From assembly GCF_016103465.1 (NCBI RefSeq), contig NZ_JAEEAP010000002.1, positions 1 to 64,000 of the forward strand: a stretch of 64,000 nucleotides of DNA. The letters run 5' to 3'. Within the stretch, counting starts at the first letter, position 1; the number at the start of each line of letters is the position of its first letter. Made by a program: the position numbers and the translations under genes. The DNA is from Streptomyces sabulosicollis (GTDB lineage Bacteria; Actinomycetota; Actinomycetes; Streptomycetales; Streptomycetaceae). The notes beneath the pieces were generated by a model. The model saw only the letters and a program-made list of their open reading frames with translations, made no database searches and was not told the origin of the DNA. Below, in pieces: positions 12,201 to 22,300 of this stretch.

Positions 12201-13121
12201 TTCTCCTCGATCGCGGGTGTGTGGGGCAGTGGTGGGCAGGCCGCGTACGGTGCGGCGAATGCTTATCTGGACGCGTTGGTGGAGGACCGGCGTGCGCGGG
12301 GTCTCGCGGGTACCGCGGTGGCGTGGGGTCCTTGGGCCGAGGGTGGTATGGCGGCCGGTGAGGGCGGGGATCAGCTGGCGCGTCGTGGTCTGCCCGCGAT
12401 GGCGCCGGGTCTGGCGATCGCGGCGTTGCAGGGTGCGGTCGCGGGTGATGAGGGTGTGGTGACGGTCGCCGATGTGGACTGGGAGCGGTTCGCCCCCGCG
12501 TTCACGATCGGGCGGCCCAGCCCCCTCATCGGCGACCTGCCCGAGGTCATAGCGGCCCTGGAGCAGGCCCGTGCCGCCGAGGAGAGTCACGCCGAGGGCG
12601 GAGCACGACTGAGGGAACGGCTCCTCGCGCTGGCTCCGGGCGAGCGGGAGCGCGCCGTGCTCGACCTGGTACGCGGTCACGCGGCCGCGGTGCTCGGATT
12701 CTCCGGTATGGAGGGCGTGGAATCCGACCGCGCCTTCAAGGAATTGGGATTCGACTCGCTCACGGCGGTAGAATTCCGAAACCGGCTGAACGCGGACACG
12801 GGGCTGCGGCTGCCGACCACACTGGTCTTCGACTATCCCAACGCAAGGTCTCTCGCGGAACACGTACGAGCGGGCGTCCTCCCCGACGAAGGGACTTCCG
12901 CCACTCCGCTGATCGCGGATCTGGAAAAACTCGAGGCATCACTCTCCACGGCTGAGCCGGACAATGCCGAGCGCATGGCCATCGCATCCCGACTCCAGAC
13001 GCTCCTCGCCAAGCTGAACGGTGGCGAGGGCGGAGCGACGGACGCTGAGAGCATTACGCAGCGGCTTGACGACGCGTCGGACGACGATCTCTTCGATTTC
13101 ATCGAAAATGAGCTCAGCTAA
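1..13121 (+). CDS. Modular type I PKS, 5'-truncated; modules 1-3 of the window
   Basis: The reading frame is open from the first base (codons begin at position 3) and ends at TAA 13119-13121; the true start lies upstream. It opens inside a KS, just before the second catalytic His (NIGHTQ). Domain order is KS tail-AT-KR-ACP, KS-AT-KR-ACP, KS-AT-KR-ACP, then a C-terminal docking domain. All three ATs have the malonyl-type HAFH motif and GHS(V/I)G active site. All KRs have GGTGALG, Ser, Tyr and Asn, and all ACPs have GFDSL. It should extend the chain by three acetate units, each left as a hydroxyl. The tail (residues like [10 protein letters not shown]) resembles class 1a docking helices and should pass the chain to the protein starting at 13199. 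More modules may lie upstream. PKS identity is certain; the number of missing modules is unknown. Confidence 0.97.
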   Translation, partial: NIGHTQAAAGVAGVIKMVMAMRHGVLPKTLHVDAPSRQVDWSAGEVRLLTETTAWPETDRPRRAGISSFGVSGTNAHTIIEQAPEDRDGRSETMPPEADEAKGSIVLPWLLSGKSAEALAAQADRLHAHLSAHPEPALTDVGFSLATTRSAFEYRAALVAGDRDEFLRGLRALATGENAAQVVQGTARAEDTLAYLFSGQGAQRPGMGRELYEAFPVFARALDEVCAHLDVLLDRPLREVMFAAEGSADAQLLNQTAFTQPALFAIEVALFRLLEHWGVTPDVLIGHSVGEIAAAHVAGVFSLEDACALIAARGRLMQALPEGGAMVAVQASEEEIAPSLAGRAAEVSIAAVNGPAAVVIAGDEEAALEIAEQWAEQGRKTRRLRVSHAFHSPRMDAMLDDFRKVVEGLSFAPPSIDLVSNVTGAVASDAEVCSPEYWVRHVREAVRFLDGVRALEGQGVTTFLEVGPDGVLSAMAQDCLAERGEPASAPVIVPVLRKDRSETVALTTALARLHVHGSAVDWPSAYDGLGARRVDLPTYAFQRRRYWAEKSTDAAGADAGIRHEVDARFWQAVEREDLASLARTLDFEDEASLGAVLPALSAYWRSSRDQSTIDGWRYRVAWKPLPDVAEGSLSGTWLVVLPASRAGDELVSEVVAGLERHGAGVVSLVLDEPDLAGGVLAGRLREVVGQTPELGGVLSLLALDEAPSPGYPALSGGYALSLVLAQAMVEADVPARLWSGTRGAVSVGRWDRLTGVVQSQVWGLGRVVALEHSAVWGGLVDLPESLDERGAARLAGVLSAGDGEDQVAVRGSGVFARRLVRADAGVGAERPWRARGTVLVTGGTGALGGRAAGWLARNGAEHLVLTSRRGLDAPGAPELRDELEALGARVTVVACDVTDRDALAAVLADVPEEFPLSAVFHAAGVEQAAELQGMSLADAAAVVSGKAAGATCLNELLGDRELDAFVVFSSIAGVWGSGGQAAYSAANAYLDALVEERRARGLAGTAVAWGPWADGGMATAEGMEGELTRRGLLVMAPELALAALQGAIAGDDGVVTVADMDWERFAPSFTLGRPSPLIGDLPEVAKVLEAASASGRADASAGLRERLTGLTEAEVDRALLDLVRGHVAAVLGFTGGEAVEAERAFKELGFDSLTAVELRNRLNAETGLALSATLVFDYPNASILVDHLRAELLGTRGAVAAPVATAAPVDDDPIAIVGMSCRFPGGVHSPEDLWQLVAGGGDAISDFPSNRGWDVDGMYDPDPERSGTFYSREGGFLHEAGEFDAAFFGISPREALAIDPQQRLLLETSWEVFERAGIAPTSVRGNQIGVFVGAATSGYGSGSGELAEELEGQLLTGNATSVVSGRISYTLGLEGPAVTMDSACSSSLVALHQAAQALRQGECDMALAGGVTVLATPAAFVEFSRQRGLAPDGRCKPFADAADGTGWSEGVGMLLVERLSDAERNGHQVLAIVRGSAVNQDGASNGLTAPNGPSQQRVIRQALANARLSAAEVDAVEAHGTGTMLGDPIEAQALLATYGQERPEGRPLWLGALKSNIGHTQAAAGVAGIIKMVMAMRHGVLPKMLHVDAPSRQVDWSAGEVRLLTENTAWPETGQPRRAGVSAFGVSGTNAHTIIEQAPVYDEAARDEAPAEDHGALPWALSGRSPEALRAQAERLRSHLLERTELGALDVGYSLVATRSAFEHRAVVTGADRAELLRGLEAVAAGETAPGVVRSVARTSGSTAFLFSGQGAQRLGMGRELCDAFPVFARALDEVCAHLDVLLDRPLKDVMFAAEGSADAGLLDRTGFTQPALFAVEVALFRLLSAWGVAPDVVIGHSIGEIAAAHVAGVFSLEDACTLVAARGRLMQALPEGGAMVAVEASEEEVAPSLAGREAEVSIAAVNGPASVVIAGDEAAVLEIAGQWAEQGRKTRRLRVSHAFHSPRMDAMLEDFRTVVEGVSFAPPTIALVSNVTGTSAGADEVCSPDYWVRHVREAVRFADGVRALEAQGVTTFLEVGPDGVLSAMARECLTAEEALASVVVPVLRKDRPETQALTTALAELHVHGTTVDWERLFAGRGARKVELPTYAFQRQLYWLEDSGRAPGGSAADSVDARFWEAVEREDLETLAETLEVDREGSLSELLPALSSYRRQQRDRATVDGWRYRVSWKPVPDMTSGSLSGTWLLVVPAGLADSDVTASVRHGFEKHGARVVPVAVAAATDTDGLSRALLGALDGESEIGVLSLLGLDEEPLVEEPVVAAGLALTLRLVQALAGLDVGVRLWCASRGAVSVGRSDRLTSPVQAEVWGLGRVAALEHPRIWGGLVDLPEVLDERAVGRLAGVLSAEGAEDQAAVRGSGVFVRRLARAASSGGGAWRPTGSVLVTGGTGALGAHVARWVVREGARHVVLTSRRGLAADGAPQLKAELEAMGALVSVAACDVADRDALTEVLAGIPEEFPLRGVVHAAGVLDDGVLDGLSVDRVAGVLGAKVSGARQLHELTAHLDLDAFVLFSSFAGVMGGPGQGAYAAANAYLDALAVLRRGAGLAGTAVAWGPWAEAGMAVEGRAGERVRGGLVAAMDPALAVAALGWAVGHDEASLVVADVDWERLASAHAASGGGALISDIPEARTYLTASGGDAGTEAATFAQQLAGLSAAERNQAVLELVRGHAAAVLGHASAESVEPGRAFRDLGFDSLTAVELRNRLDIATGLRLPATLVFDYPSAAELADYLDAEAFGTAQPDVSAAGPQAVAVAHDPIAIVAMSCHFPGDVHTPEELWRLVAEGGDAIAGFPADRGWDLDGLYDPDPERFGTSYAREGGFLYGAPDFDAGFFGISPREALSMDPQQRLLLETSWEAFERAGIAPESLRGTRAGVFVGTNGQDYTGLWMDAPGDLEGHLGTGSAASVVSGRISYTFGLEGPAVTVDTACSASLVALHMAMQALRQGECDLALAGGVSVMSTPGAFVEFSRQRGLAPDGRCKPFADGADGTGWGEGVGMLLVERLSDARRNGHPVLAVVRGSAINQDGASNGLTAPNGPSQQRVIRQALASAGLSASEVDAVEAHGTGTTLGDPIEAQALLATYGQDRPEGRPLWLGAIKSNIGHTQAAAGVAGVIKMVMAMRHGVLPKTLHVDAPSRQVDWSAGEVRLLTETTAWPETDRPRRAGISSFGLSGTNAHTIIEQAPAVEESAAPETVTSGTAESMAVVPWLVSGKSREALRAQAERLHAHVAARADLRTLDVGYSLATRSVFEHRAVLVGEDRETLLRGLEAVARHGIASGVVQGRAVPGGKTAFLFSGQGAQRLGMGRELYEAFPVFARALDEVCAHLDVLLDRPLKDVMFAAEGSADAGLLDQTAFTQPALFAIEVALFRLLEHWGVTPDVVIGHSIGEIAAAHVAGVFSLEDACTLIAARGRLMQALPEGGAMVAIQASEEEVAASLAGREHEMSIAAVNGPSAVVIAGHAAAVQEVADTWKASGTKTRRLRVSHAFHSCLMDSMLDAFGHVVREVSFEPPTMALVSNVTGGLVSEAETCSPDYWVRHVREAVRFADGVRSLKALGVTRFLEVGPDGVLTAMAQDCLAESAEDTSAAMLVPVLRKQRPEAGALMTALAELHAHGGAVNWESVFAGRGADKVELPTYAFQRERFWPEVSAAGGVRDAGSAAADSVDARFWEAVEREDLEALAEALDVDGNAPLSAVLPALSAYHRSNREQSTIDGWRYRVVWKPVADVAGGSLSGTWLVVVPAARAEDELVAEVASGLERHGADVVSLVVDERHLDTEVLGERLREVVADAPALGGVLSLLALDEEPCPAHPALSGGFASTLTLVQALVEVGAEAPLWCASRGAVSVGRSDRLAGVTQSQVWGLGRVVGLEHSAVWGGLVDLPEVLDERAVARLVGVLSAEGDEDQVAVRGSGVFVRRLVRAEAGVGEGPERSWRAGGSVLVTGGTGALGGQVARWLVRNGAEHLVLTSRRGLGAPGASELCEELEALGARVSVVACDVADRERLAAVLEAVPEEFPLRAVFHAAGVEQAAELVGMGLADAASVVAGKAAGAGHLDALLGDRELDAFVVFSSIAGVWGSGGQAAYGAANAYLDALVEDRRARGLAGTAVAWGPWAEGGMAAGEGGDQLARRGLPAMAPGLAIAALQGAVAGDEGVVTVADVDWERFAPAFTIGRPSPLIGDLPEVIAALEQARAAEESHAEGGARLRERLLALAPGERERAVLDLVRGHAAAVLGFSGMEGVESDRAFKELGFDSLTAVEFRNRLNADTGLRLPTTLVFDYPNARSLAEHVRAGVLPDEGTSATPLIADLEKLEASLSTAEPDNAERMAIASRLQTLLAKLNGGEGGATDAESITQRLDDASDDDLFDFIENELS
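3..3580 (+). other. PKS module 1: (KS tail)-AT(malonyl)-KR(A type)-ACP
   Basis: Only the C-terminal end of the KS is present (3 to about 255). The AT covers about 585-1490, with active Ser at 864-866 (GHSVGE) and HAFH near 1165, which is malonyl type. The KR structural part starts near 1690 and the catalytic part runs about 2508-3100 (GGTGALG). The KR lacks the LDD motif and has Trp eight residues before the catalytic Tyr, so it is A type (L-hydroxyl). The ACP serine is at 3456-3458. There is no DH: the AT is followed directly by the KR structural subdomain. By position this module should set the C27 hydroxyl of the predicted product. Confidence 0.9.
799..1211 (+). repeat. Near-identical copy B1: AT of module 1 (pairs with 33207-33619)
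   Basis: Only 2 differences in 413 bases were seen against the AT of module 8. Identity falls away immediately after base 1211 (AAG against GAC). Confidence 0.85.
3636..8205 (+). other. PKS module 2: KS-AT(malonyl)-KR(B type)-ACP
   Basis: The KS covers about 3636-4915; its active Cys codon is 4152-4154 in a DSACSSS context, and both catalytic His motifs (HGTGT, IGHTQ) are intact. The AT covers about 5233-6130 with active Ser 5514-5516 and HAFH, so it is malonyl type. It has the wording [12 protein letters not shown], otherwise seen only in the AT of module 10. The KR covers about 6330-7800; it has LDD and no Trp signature, so it is B type (D-hydroxyl), with Ser, Tyr and Asn present. The ACP serine is at 8079-8081. 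Predicted to set the C25 hydroxyl. Confidence 0.92.
9292..9539 (+). repeat. Near-identical copy A2: KS tail of module 3 (pairs with 1-248)
   Basis: Partner of copy A1 at a constant offset of 9291 bases. The window's left edge cuts A1, so the tract may extend further upstream. Confidence 0.85.
11813..12548 (+). repeat. Near-identical copy C1: KR of module 3 (pairs with 21502-22237)
   Basis: Comparison along the full 736 bases shows 5 differences. The tract covers the KR catalytic domain and the linker up to the ACP. It is richer in G- and T-ending codons than its surroundings. Confidence 0.9.
12890..13118 (+). other. C-terminal docking domain of protein 1
   Basis: After the last ACP comes an amphipathic region ([10 protein letters not shown], then RLQTLLAKL), followed by an acidic linker and a short helix ending [10 protein letters not shown]. 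This is the layout of class 1a C-terminal docking domains: a dimerising helix pair plus a recognition helix that packs on the N-terminal coiled coil of the next PKS. The partner should be the N-terminus encoded at 13199. Confidence 0.8.
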
Positions 13122-13198
13122 ATGTGATCGCCGAGGTGCAGCTCTCTGGCCTCCTTTCATTCTTCAGTCTTCTTTGACTCGTAATAGGCAAGGTTTCC
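13122..13198 (+). promoter_or_regulatory. 77-base spacer with ribosome binding site for the second PKS gene
   Basis: This spacer is noticeably richer in A/T than the coding DNA. AAGG at 13190-13193 lies 5 bases before ATG 13199 and 8 bases before the in-frame GTG at 13202. I see no convincing promoter or terminator hairpin, so transcription probably continues from the upstream gene. The GTG start is a real alternative: the protein would then begin M-N-E-D, with the KS starting at residue 34 as in proteins 4 and 5. Confidence 0.5.
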
Positions 13199-13300
13199 AT
13201 GGTGAACGAAGATAGGCTTCGGGACTACCTCAAGCGGGTAACAGCAGATCTGCACCAAGCGCGCCAACGCCTGCGCGAGCTGGAGGCAGGAGAGCAGGAA
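13199..13300 (+). other. N-terminal docking coiled coil of protein 2
   Basis: Residues 1-34 form a charged helix ([15 protein letters not shown], then [11 protein letters not shown]) directly before the KS. It is typical of the class 1a N-terminal dimeric coiled coil that accepts the tail of the preceding PKS protein. The same design is found at 38015, 47690 and 58058. Confidence 0.85.
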
Positions 13301-16300
13301 CCCATCGCGATCGTGGCGATGAGTTGCCGTTTCCCGGGTGGTGTGGGGAGTCCCGAGGATTTGTGGCGGCTGGTGGCCGGGGGCGGCGATGCCATCTCCG
13401 ACTTCCCGGCCAACCGTGGGTGGGACGTGGACGGGATGTACGATCCCGATCCCGAGAGCTCGGGCACGTTCTACTCCCGTGAGGGTGGTTTTCTTCACGA
13501 CGCGGCCGAGTTCGACGCGAACTTCTTCGGGATCTCGCCGCGCGAGGCCCTTGCCATGGATCCGCAGCAGCGCCTGCTGCTGGAAACCTCATGGGAGGTC
13601 TTCGAACGGGCGGGCATCGCTCCGGGGTCGGTGAAGGGCCGTCGGGGCGGTGTCTTCGTGGGGGCCTCGACCTCGGGCTACGGGACGGACGTCGACGAGT
13701 TCCCGGAGGACGTCGAAGGCCACTTGCTGACCGGCACGTCGACCTCCGTCGTATCAGGTCGTATCTCGTACACCTTCGGTCTTGAAGGACCCGCGGTCAC
13801 GGTGGACACGGCGTGCTCGTCGTCGCTGGTCGCGCTGCATCTGGCGGTCCAGGCGCTGCGGCAGGGCGAGTGCGACCTGGCGCTCGCCGGTGGTGTCACC
13901 GTGATGACCAGCCCGGCCGCCTTCGTCGAGTTCAGCCGGCAGCGCGGTCTGGCGCCCGACGGCCGGTGCAAGCCGTACGCGGACGCGGCGGACGGCACCG
14001 GGTGGTCCGAGGGTGTGGGCATGCTGCTCGTGGAGCGGCTGTCGGACGCGCGGCGCAACGGCCACCAGGTGCTGGCGATCGTGCGCGGTTCGGCCGTCAA
14101 CCAGGACGGTGCGTCCAACGGTCTGACGGCGCCGAACGGCCCCTCGCAGCAGCGGGTCATCCGCGACGCGCTGGCGAGCGCCCGACTGGCCCCGTCCGAT
14201 GTGGACGTGGTGGAAGGACACGGGACCGGTACGTCCCTGGGCGACCCGATCGAGGCGCAGGCCCTGTTGGCGACGTATGGCCAGGACCGCCCGGAGGGCC
14301 GTCCGCTGTGGCTGGGCGCGCTGAAGTCGAACATCGGTCACACACAGGCCGCCGCCGGTGTCGCCGGGGTCATCAAGATGGTGATGGCGATGCGGCACGG
14401 GGTGCTGCCGCGGACCCTCCATGTGGACGAGCCGTCGCGGCAGGTGGACTGGTCGGCGGGTGAGGTGCGGCTGCTGACCGAGGCCACCGCGTGGCCCGAG
14501 ACCGGGCAACCGCGCCGGGCCGGTGTCTCCGCCTTCGGTGTCAGCGGCACCAACGCGCACACCATCATCGAGCAGGCGCCGCCGGTCGAGGAGGAGGCCG
14601 GGGCCGGCCCGGTTTCCGACAGTGACACGGGTGTGGCCACGTGGCTGCTGTCCGGTCGTGGCCCGGACGCGCTGCGGGCCCAGGCCGCGCGGCTGAGGGC
14701 GTTCCTGTCGGAGCGGTCCGAGTGGAGTGCGCCGGATGTCGGCCATTCGCTGGTGGCCACACGGTCGATGTTCGAGCACCGCGCGGTGGTGTCGGGTGCG
14801 AACCGCGCGGAACTCCTCGCCGGGCTCGAAGCCGTCGCCGCGGGCGAGGTCGCTCCTGGTGTGCTCCAGGGCGTGGCGGGGACGGACGTCAAGACGGCGT
14901 TCCTCTTCTCCGGTCAGGGCGCGCAGCGCCCCGGGATGGGCCGGGAGCTGTATGACCGCCACCCCGTGTTCGCCCAGGCGCTGGACGAGGTGTGCGCGCG
15001 GCTGGACACGGTGCTGGACCGTCCGCTGCGGGAGGTGGTGTTCGCGGCGGAGGGGAGCGCGGACGCCGGGCTGCTGGACCAGACGGCCTTCACCCAGCCC
15101 GCGCTGTTCGCGGTCGAGGTGGCGCTGTTCCGGCTGCTGGAGCACTGGGGTGTCACCCCGGACGTGCTGATCGGCCACTCCATCGGTGAGATCGCCGCCG
15201 CCCACGTGGCGGGGGTGTTCTCGCTGGAGGACGCGTGCACGCTGGTGGCCGCCCGCGGCCGGCTGATGCAGGCGCTGCCCGAGGGCGGCGCCATGGTGGC
15301 GGTGCAGGCGTCGGAGGAGGAGATCGCCGGTTCGCTGGCCGGTCGCGAGGCCGAGGTGAGCATCGCCGCCGTCAACGGCCCGGCCTCCGTGGTCATCGCG
15401 GGCGACGAGGCCGCCGTGCTGGAGATCGCCGCCCAGTGGTCGGAACAAGGGCGCAAGACGAGTCGGCTGAGGGTCAGCCACGCCTTCCACTCCCCGCGCA
15501 TGGACGCCATGCTGGACGACTTCCGCCGAGTCGTGCGGGGGCTGTCCTTCCAGCCCCCCACCCTGCCGCTGGTCTCCAACGTCACGGGGGAGCCGGTCGG
15601 GGCCGATGAGGTGTGCTCGCCGGAGTACTGGGTGCGGCATGTGCGCGAGGCCGTGCGCTTCGCCGACGGCATCCGCTCCCTCGAGGCCCAGGGCGTCACC
15701 GCCTACCTCGAAGTCGGCCCCGACGGTGTGCTCTCGGCGATGGCTCGGGACTGCCTGGCGGGAGAGGCGGCGTCGGCCCCGGTCGTGGTGCCGGTCCTGC
15801 GCAAGGGCCGCCCTGACGCCCAGGCTCTCGTGGCCGGGCTGACCGAGGCCCACGTGCACGGCGTGACGGTGAACTGGGAGCAGGTCTTCGACGGGCGGGG
15901 CGCCCGCAAGGTCGAGCTGCCGACGTACCCCTTCCAGCGTCAGCGCTACTGGCTGGAGGGCACGAGCGCGGTGTCCGGCGGTTCCGCCGCGGACACCGTG
16001 GACGCGCGGTTCTGGGACGCGGTGGAGCGCGAGGACCTGGAGGCGCTGGCCGAGGCACTGGATGTCGACGGCGGTGGTTCGCTCGGCGAGCTGCTGCCCG
16101 CGCTGTCCTCGTACCGGCGCCAGCAGCGTGACCGGGCCACGGTCGACGGCTGGCGGTACCGGATTTCCTGGAAGCCGGTCTCGGAGACCCCCGCGGCCAC
16201 GCTGTCGGGGACCTGGCTCGTGGTCGTCCCCGCCTCCGGCGTCGACGACGCGTTCGCGGAGTCGGCGTCCGCCGCGCTCCAGCGGCACGGTGCCGATGTC

Positions 16301-19300
16301 GTTCGCGTGGTGGCGGACGAGGCCGACCTCGCCCCCGGCGCGCTGGCCGCACGGCTGCGCGAGATCGCCACCGATCCGTCCCGGATCGGCGGTGTGCTGT
16401 CCCTGGTGGGCGTGGACGAGCGGCCCTGCACCGAGCACCCGGAGGTCTCCCGTGGCCTCGCGCTGACACTGATGCTGGTACGGGCCCTGGCCGAGGCGGA
16501 CATCCAGGCCCGGCTGTGGTGCGGCACCCGGGGTGCCGTGTCGGTGGGCCGCTCCGACCGGCTCGCCGGCACCGTGCAGGCGGAGATATGGGGTCTCGGC
16601 CGGGTGGCGGCCATGGAGCACCCCCGGATCTGGGGCGGCCTCGTCGATCTGCCCGGGACGCTGGACGAGCGCGCCGCCGCGCGGCTGGTGTGGGCGCTGT
16701 CCGCCGAAGGCGGCGAGGACCAGGTGGCGCTGCGCGGCTCCGGAGCGTACGTCCGGCGCCTCCACCGCGTCACGGTGGGCAACGGGTCGGCCGGGCGCGC
16801 GTGGCGGCCCCGGGGCTCGGTGCTGATCACCGGTGGCACCGGTGCCCTGGGCGCGCACGTGGCGCGCTGGGTCGTGCGCGAGGGCGCCGAACACGTGGTC
16901 CTGACGAGCCGTCGCGGCCCGGCGGCCGAAGGCGCCGCCGAGCTCACGGCGGAACTCGAAGGACTGGGCGCCGAGGTGACCGTGGCGGCCTGTGACGCCG
17001 CCGACCGCGATGCCCTCGCCGCGGTGCTGGCCGCCATCCCGGAGCGGTATCCGCTGAGCGCGGTCGTGCACGCGGCGGGCATTCTGGACGACGGTGTGCT
17101 GGACGGCCTGACCGTCGACCGGCTCGCCGGGACGCTGGCCGCGAAGGTCGAGGGCGCGCGGCACCTGCACGAGCTGACCGCGGAACTGTCACTCGACGCG
17201 TTCGTGCTGTTCTCCGCGTTCGCCGGTGTCGTCGGCAGTGCGGGCCAGGCCGCCTACGCGGCGGCAAACGCCCACTTGGACGCGCTGGCGCAGCAGCGCC
17301 GGGCCCAGGGCCTGGCCGCCACCGCGGTCGCCTGGGGCCCGTGGGCCGACGGCGGCATGGCCGCGAGCGGCCGCGCCGGGGAGCGGATCCGCGGAGGGCC
17401 ACTGCCCCCCATGGCTCCCTCGCTGGCCGTGGACGCGCTGCGCTGGGCCGCGGGCCAGGACGAGGCCGCGCTGGTCGTGGCCGACATCGACTGGACCGGC
17501 ATGGCCTCGATGCTGAGCGCGGGCCTCAGCGCCCTCGTCAGCGACATCCCCGAGGCGCGTGAGCTCCTGACCGACGTGACCGGGACCACCGGTCGGCCGG
17601 CGCCGGGCCACGACCTGCGGGACCAGCTGGCCGGACGGTCGGACGAGGAGCAGCGTCTCCTCCTGCTGGACCTCATCCGCACCCACGCGGCCTCCGCGCT
17701 CGGCCACTTCTCGGCGGAGTCCGTCGAGCCGGGCCGCGCCTTCCGGGACCTCGGATTCGACTCCCTCACCGCCATCGAGCTGCGCAACCGGCTCGACCTG
17801 GCCACCGGTCTGAGCCTGCCCGCGACGCTGATCTTCGACTACCCGACCGCCGAGGTGCTCGCCGACCATCTGTGGCAGGAGCTGGGCGGGGCCCACACGG
17901 AGGCGGCCACCTCGGCGGTGGCGCACCGGGTGCGGCCCGATGACGACGACCCCATCGCGATCGTGGCGATGAGCTGCCGCTTCCCCGGTGGCGTCGAGAC
18001 CCCGCAGGACCTGTGGCGACTGCTGGCCGAGGGCGGCGACGCCATCGCCGGGTTCCCCGGCGACCGTGGCTGGGACGTCGAGGGCATGTATCATCCGGAC
18101 CCCGAGCACCCGGGCACCTTCTACACCCGCGAGGGCGGTTTCCTCTACGGGGCGCCCCAGTTCGACCCCGGGTTCTTCGGGATCTCGCCGCGCGAGGCCG
18201 TGACCATGGACCCGCAGCAGCGGCTGCTGCTGGAGACGTCGTGGGAGGCGTTCGAGTACGCGGGCGTCAAACCGGCCTCGCTGCGCGGCACCCGGACCGG
18301 TGTGTTCGTGGGCACCAACGGCCAGGACTACTCCACGATCATGCTCGACGCCCCCGAGGACTTCGGCGGCCATGTGGGCACGGGCAGCGCGGCCAGTGTG
18401 GTGTCCGGCCGCATCTCGTACACGTTCGGCCTCGAGGGGCCGGCCATGACGGTGGACACGGCGTGTTCGTCGTCGCTGGTGGCGCTGCACCTCGCGGTGC
18501 AGGCGCTGCGCCAGGGCGAGTGCGATCTGGCCCTGGCCGGTGGTGTGTCGGTGATGTCGACACCGGGTGCCTTTCTGGAGTTCAGCCGGCAGCGCGGGCT
18601 GGCGCCCGACGGCCGCTGCAAGCCGTTCGCCGAGGGTGCGGACGGCACGGGCTGGTCCGAGGGCGTGGGCATGCTGCTCGTGGAGCGGCTGTCGGACGCG
18701 CGGCGCAACGGCCACCAGGTGCTGGCGATCGTGCGCGGTTCGGCCGTGAACCAGGACGGTGCGTCCAACGGTCTGACGGCGCCCAACGGGCCCTCCCAGC
18801 AGCGGGTCATCCGGCAGGCGCTGGCCAGCGCCGGACTGTCCGCCGCCGAGGTGGACGCGGTGGAGGCACACGGCACGGGCACCACGCTGGGTGACCCGAT
18901 CGAGGCGCAGGCGCTGCTCGCGACCTACGGACAGGACCGCGCGGAGGGCCGCCCGCTGTGGCTGGGCGCCATCAAGTCCAACATCGGTCATACGCAGGCC
19001 GCCGCGGGCGTGGCCGGGGTCATCAAGATGGTGATGGCCATGCGCGCGGGCGTGCTGCCGCGGACGCTGCACGTGGACGAGCCGTCGCGGCAGGTGGACT
19101 GGTCGGCGGGTGAGGTGCGGCTGCTGACCGAGGCCACCGCGTGGCCGGAGACGGGTCAGCCGCGCCGGGCCGGTGTCTCCTCGTTCGGGCTGAGCGGAAC
19201 CAACGCGCACACCATCATCGAGCAGGCTCCCGACCTCGAAGAGGCCGAGGCCCCGGAGCCGGCCGGGCCCGAGACGCCGGTGTCGGCCGCCGTGGTGCCG

Positions 19301-22300
19301 TGGCTGCTTTCCGGGCAGAGCCGGGAGGCGCTGCGGGCGCAGGCCGAGCGGCTGTACGGGCATGTGGCGGCGCGGGAAGACCTCGGCGTCCTGGACGTCG
19401 GACACACACTGGCCGCCAGGACGGTGTTCGAGCACCGTGCGGTGCTGGTGGGTGAGGACCGGGAGACCCTTCTGCGTGGCCTGCGGGCCGTCGCGGAGGG
19501 CGGAATCGCCTCGGGAGCCGTCCAGGGTCAGGCCGTGACGGGTGGCAAGTCGGCGTTCCTGTTCTCCGGTCAGGGTGCGCAGCGCCTGGGCATGGGCCGG
19601 GAGCTGTACGACGCCTACCCGGTGTTCGCCCGTGCTCTGGACGAGGTGTGCGCACATCTCGATGTGCTGCTGGACCGTCCGCTGAAGGACGTGATGTTCG
19701 CGGCCGAGGACGGCGCCGACGCCGGGCTGCTGGATCGGACGGCGTTCACCCAGCCCGCGCTGTTCGCGGTCGAGGTGGCGCTGTTCCGGCTGCTGGAGCA
19801 CTGGGGTGTCACCCCGGATGTGGTGATCGGCCACTCCATCGGTGAGATCGCCGCCGCGCATGTGGCGGGGGTGTTCTCGCTGGAGGACGCGTGCGCCCTG
19901 GTGGCCGCCCGTGGCCGTCTGATGCAGGCCCTGCCGACCGGTGGGGCGATGGTGGCCGTCGAGGCGTCGGAGGAGGAGGTCGCGCCGTCGCTGGCCGGTC
20001 GTGCGGCCGAGGTGAGCATCGCCGCCGTCAACGGCCCCGCCGCCGTGGTCATCGCCGGTGACGAGGAAGCGGCACTGGAGATCGCCGGGCAGTGGGCGGA
20101 GCAGGGCCGCAAGACCCGTCGGCTGCGGGTCAGCCACGCCTTCCACTCGCCCCGCATGGACGCCATGCTGGACGACTTCCGTGGCATTGTCTCCGGCCTG
20201 TCCTTCCAGGCGCCGTCCATCGCCCTGGTCTCGAATGTGACGGGCGAGGCGGCGGACGCGGACGAGGTGTGCTCGCCCGAGTACTGGGTGCGGCATGTGC
20301 GCGAGGCCGTGCGCTTCGCGGACGGCATGCGGGCGCTCACCGCCCAGGGCGTCACCAGGTTCCTGGAGGTCGGCCCCGATGGTGTGCTGTCCGCGATGGC
20401 GCGGGACTGCCTGACGGAGGACCAGGCCGTGGCCTCGGCCGTGGTGCCGGTGCTGCGCAAGGACCGTCCCGAGGCCCAGGCGTTGACGATGGCGCTGGCC
20501 GAACTGCACGCCCACGGCGCCTCGGTGGAGTGGGAGTCCGTCTTCGCCGGGCGCGGCGCGCGGATGGTGGAGCTCCCGGCGTACGCGTTCCAGCGTGAGC
20601 GGTACTGGCCCGAGGTCTCCCTCTCCCTGCGCGGGTGGGGCGCGCCCGGCACCGTGGACTCGGTGGACGCGCGGTTCTGGGAAGCGGTCGAGCGCGAGGA
20701 CCTCGAAGCGCTCACCGAGACGCTCGACGTCGACGGCGAGACGCCGCTGCGCGCGGTGCTGCCCGCGCTGTCCACGTACCACCGCACCAGGCGCGACCAG
20801 TCCACGATCGACAACTGGCGCTACCGGGTGGTGTGGAAGCCGGTCGCGGACGTGGCCGGTGGGTCGCTGTCGGGGACGTGGCTGGTGGTGGTTCCGGCGG
20901 CCCGTGCCGAGGACGAGCTGGTGGCGGAGATCGTCTCCGGGCTCGAGCGGCACGGCGCGGACGCGGTGTCGCTGGTGGTGGATGAGCGCCACCTCGACAC
21001 CGACGTGCTGGGGGAGCGGCTGCGCGGGGCGATCGCCGACGCGCCCGCCCTGGGCGGCGTGCTGTCGCTGCTCGCCCTGGACGAGGAACCCTGCCCGGAA
21101 CACCCCGCGCTGTCCAACGGTCTCGCCCTGACGCTGACGCTGGTGCGGGCCATGGCGAACGCGGGAACCGAGGCTTCGCTGTGGTGCGGTACGCGCGGCG
21201 CCGTGTCGGTGGGCCGCTCCGAAAGGCTCAGCAACCCGGCGCAGGCGATGGTGTGGGCGCTGGGCCGGGTGGCCGCACTGGAGCTGCCGCAGCTGTGGGG
21301 CGGTCTGGTCGACCTTCCCGAGGTGGTGGACGAGCGTGCGATCGCCCGGCTGGCCGGTGTGCTGGCCGCCGAGGCCGCCGAGGCCGCCGAGACCACCGAA
21401 GACCAGGTGGCGGTGCGCGGTTCCGGGGTGTTCGCACGCCGCCTGACCCGTTCGGCCGCACCCGCGACCGACGGGGCGACGTGGCGCACGTGTGGCACGG
21501 CGCTGGTGACCGGCGGCACGGGCGCGCTCGGCGGTCAGGTGGCCCGCTGGCTGGTCCGCAACGGCGCCGAGCATCTGGTGCTGACCAGCCGTCGGGGCCT
21601 GGGGGCTCCGGGTGCGTCCGAGTTGTGTGAGGAGCTCGAGGCTCTGGGTGCCCGGGTGAGTGTGGTGGCGTGTGATGTGGCCGATCGTGAGCGGTTGGCG
21701 GCGGTGTTGGAGGCGGTGCCGGAGGAGTTTCCGCTGAGGGCGGTCTTCCATGCGGCGGGTGTGGAGCAGGCCGCCGAGCTGGTGGGGATGGGTCTGGCGG
21801 ATGCGGCGTCGGTGGTGGCGGGGAAGGCGGCGGGTGCCGGGCATCTGGATGCGTTGCTGGGTGACCGTGAGCTGGACGCGTTTGTGGTGTTCTCCTCGAT
21901 CGCGGGTGTGTGGGGCAGTGGTGGGCAGGCCGCGTACGGTGCGGCGAATGCTTATCTGGATGCGTTGGTGGAGGACCGGCGTGCGCGGGGTCTCGCGGGT
22001 ACCGCGGTGGCGTGGGGTCCTTGGGCCGAGGGTGGTATGGCGGCCGGTGAGGGCGGGGATCAGCTGGCGCGTCGTGGTCTGCCCGCGATGGCGCCGGGTC
22101 TGGCGATCGCGGCGTTGCAGGGGGCGGTCGCGGGTGATGAGGGTGTGGTGACGGTCGCCGATGTGGACTGGGAGCGGTTCGCCCCCGCGTTCACGGTCGG
22201 GCGGCCCAGCCCCCTCATCGGCGACCTGCCCGAGGTCCAGCGGGCGCTGGCGAACGCCGGAAACACCGAAGGCACCGGCGCCGGCTCCGCACTGCGGGAG

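Larger units (their letters stand above)
8262..12890 (+). other. PKS module 3: KS-AT(malonyl)-KR(A type)-ACP
   Basis: The KS begins near 8262. Its active Cys codon is 8778-8780 in TACSAS, where the usual third Ser is Ala. The AT covers about 9865-10780, with active Ser 10149-10151 and a variant [12 protein letters not shown] in place of [12 protein letters not shown]. Its second half has unusual base composition. The KR covers about 10985-12520; it has no LDD and has the Trp signature (AGVWGSGGQ), so it is A type. From 11813 to 12548 it is nearly identical in DNA to the KR of module 5. The ACP serine is at 12756-12758. Predicted to set C23 oxygen, the position that bears malonate in azalomycin F. 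Confidence 0.92.

Noticed and set aside
13122-13198. Possible internal promoter in the A/T-richer spacer
   Set aside because: No recognisable -10/-35 pair was found, and the genes are closely spaced in one direction, so read-through transcription is the simpler explanation.
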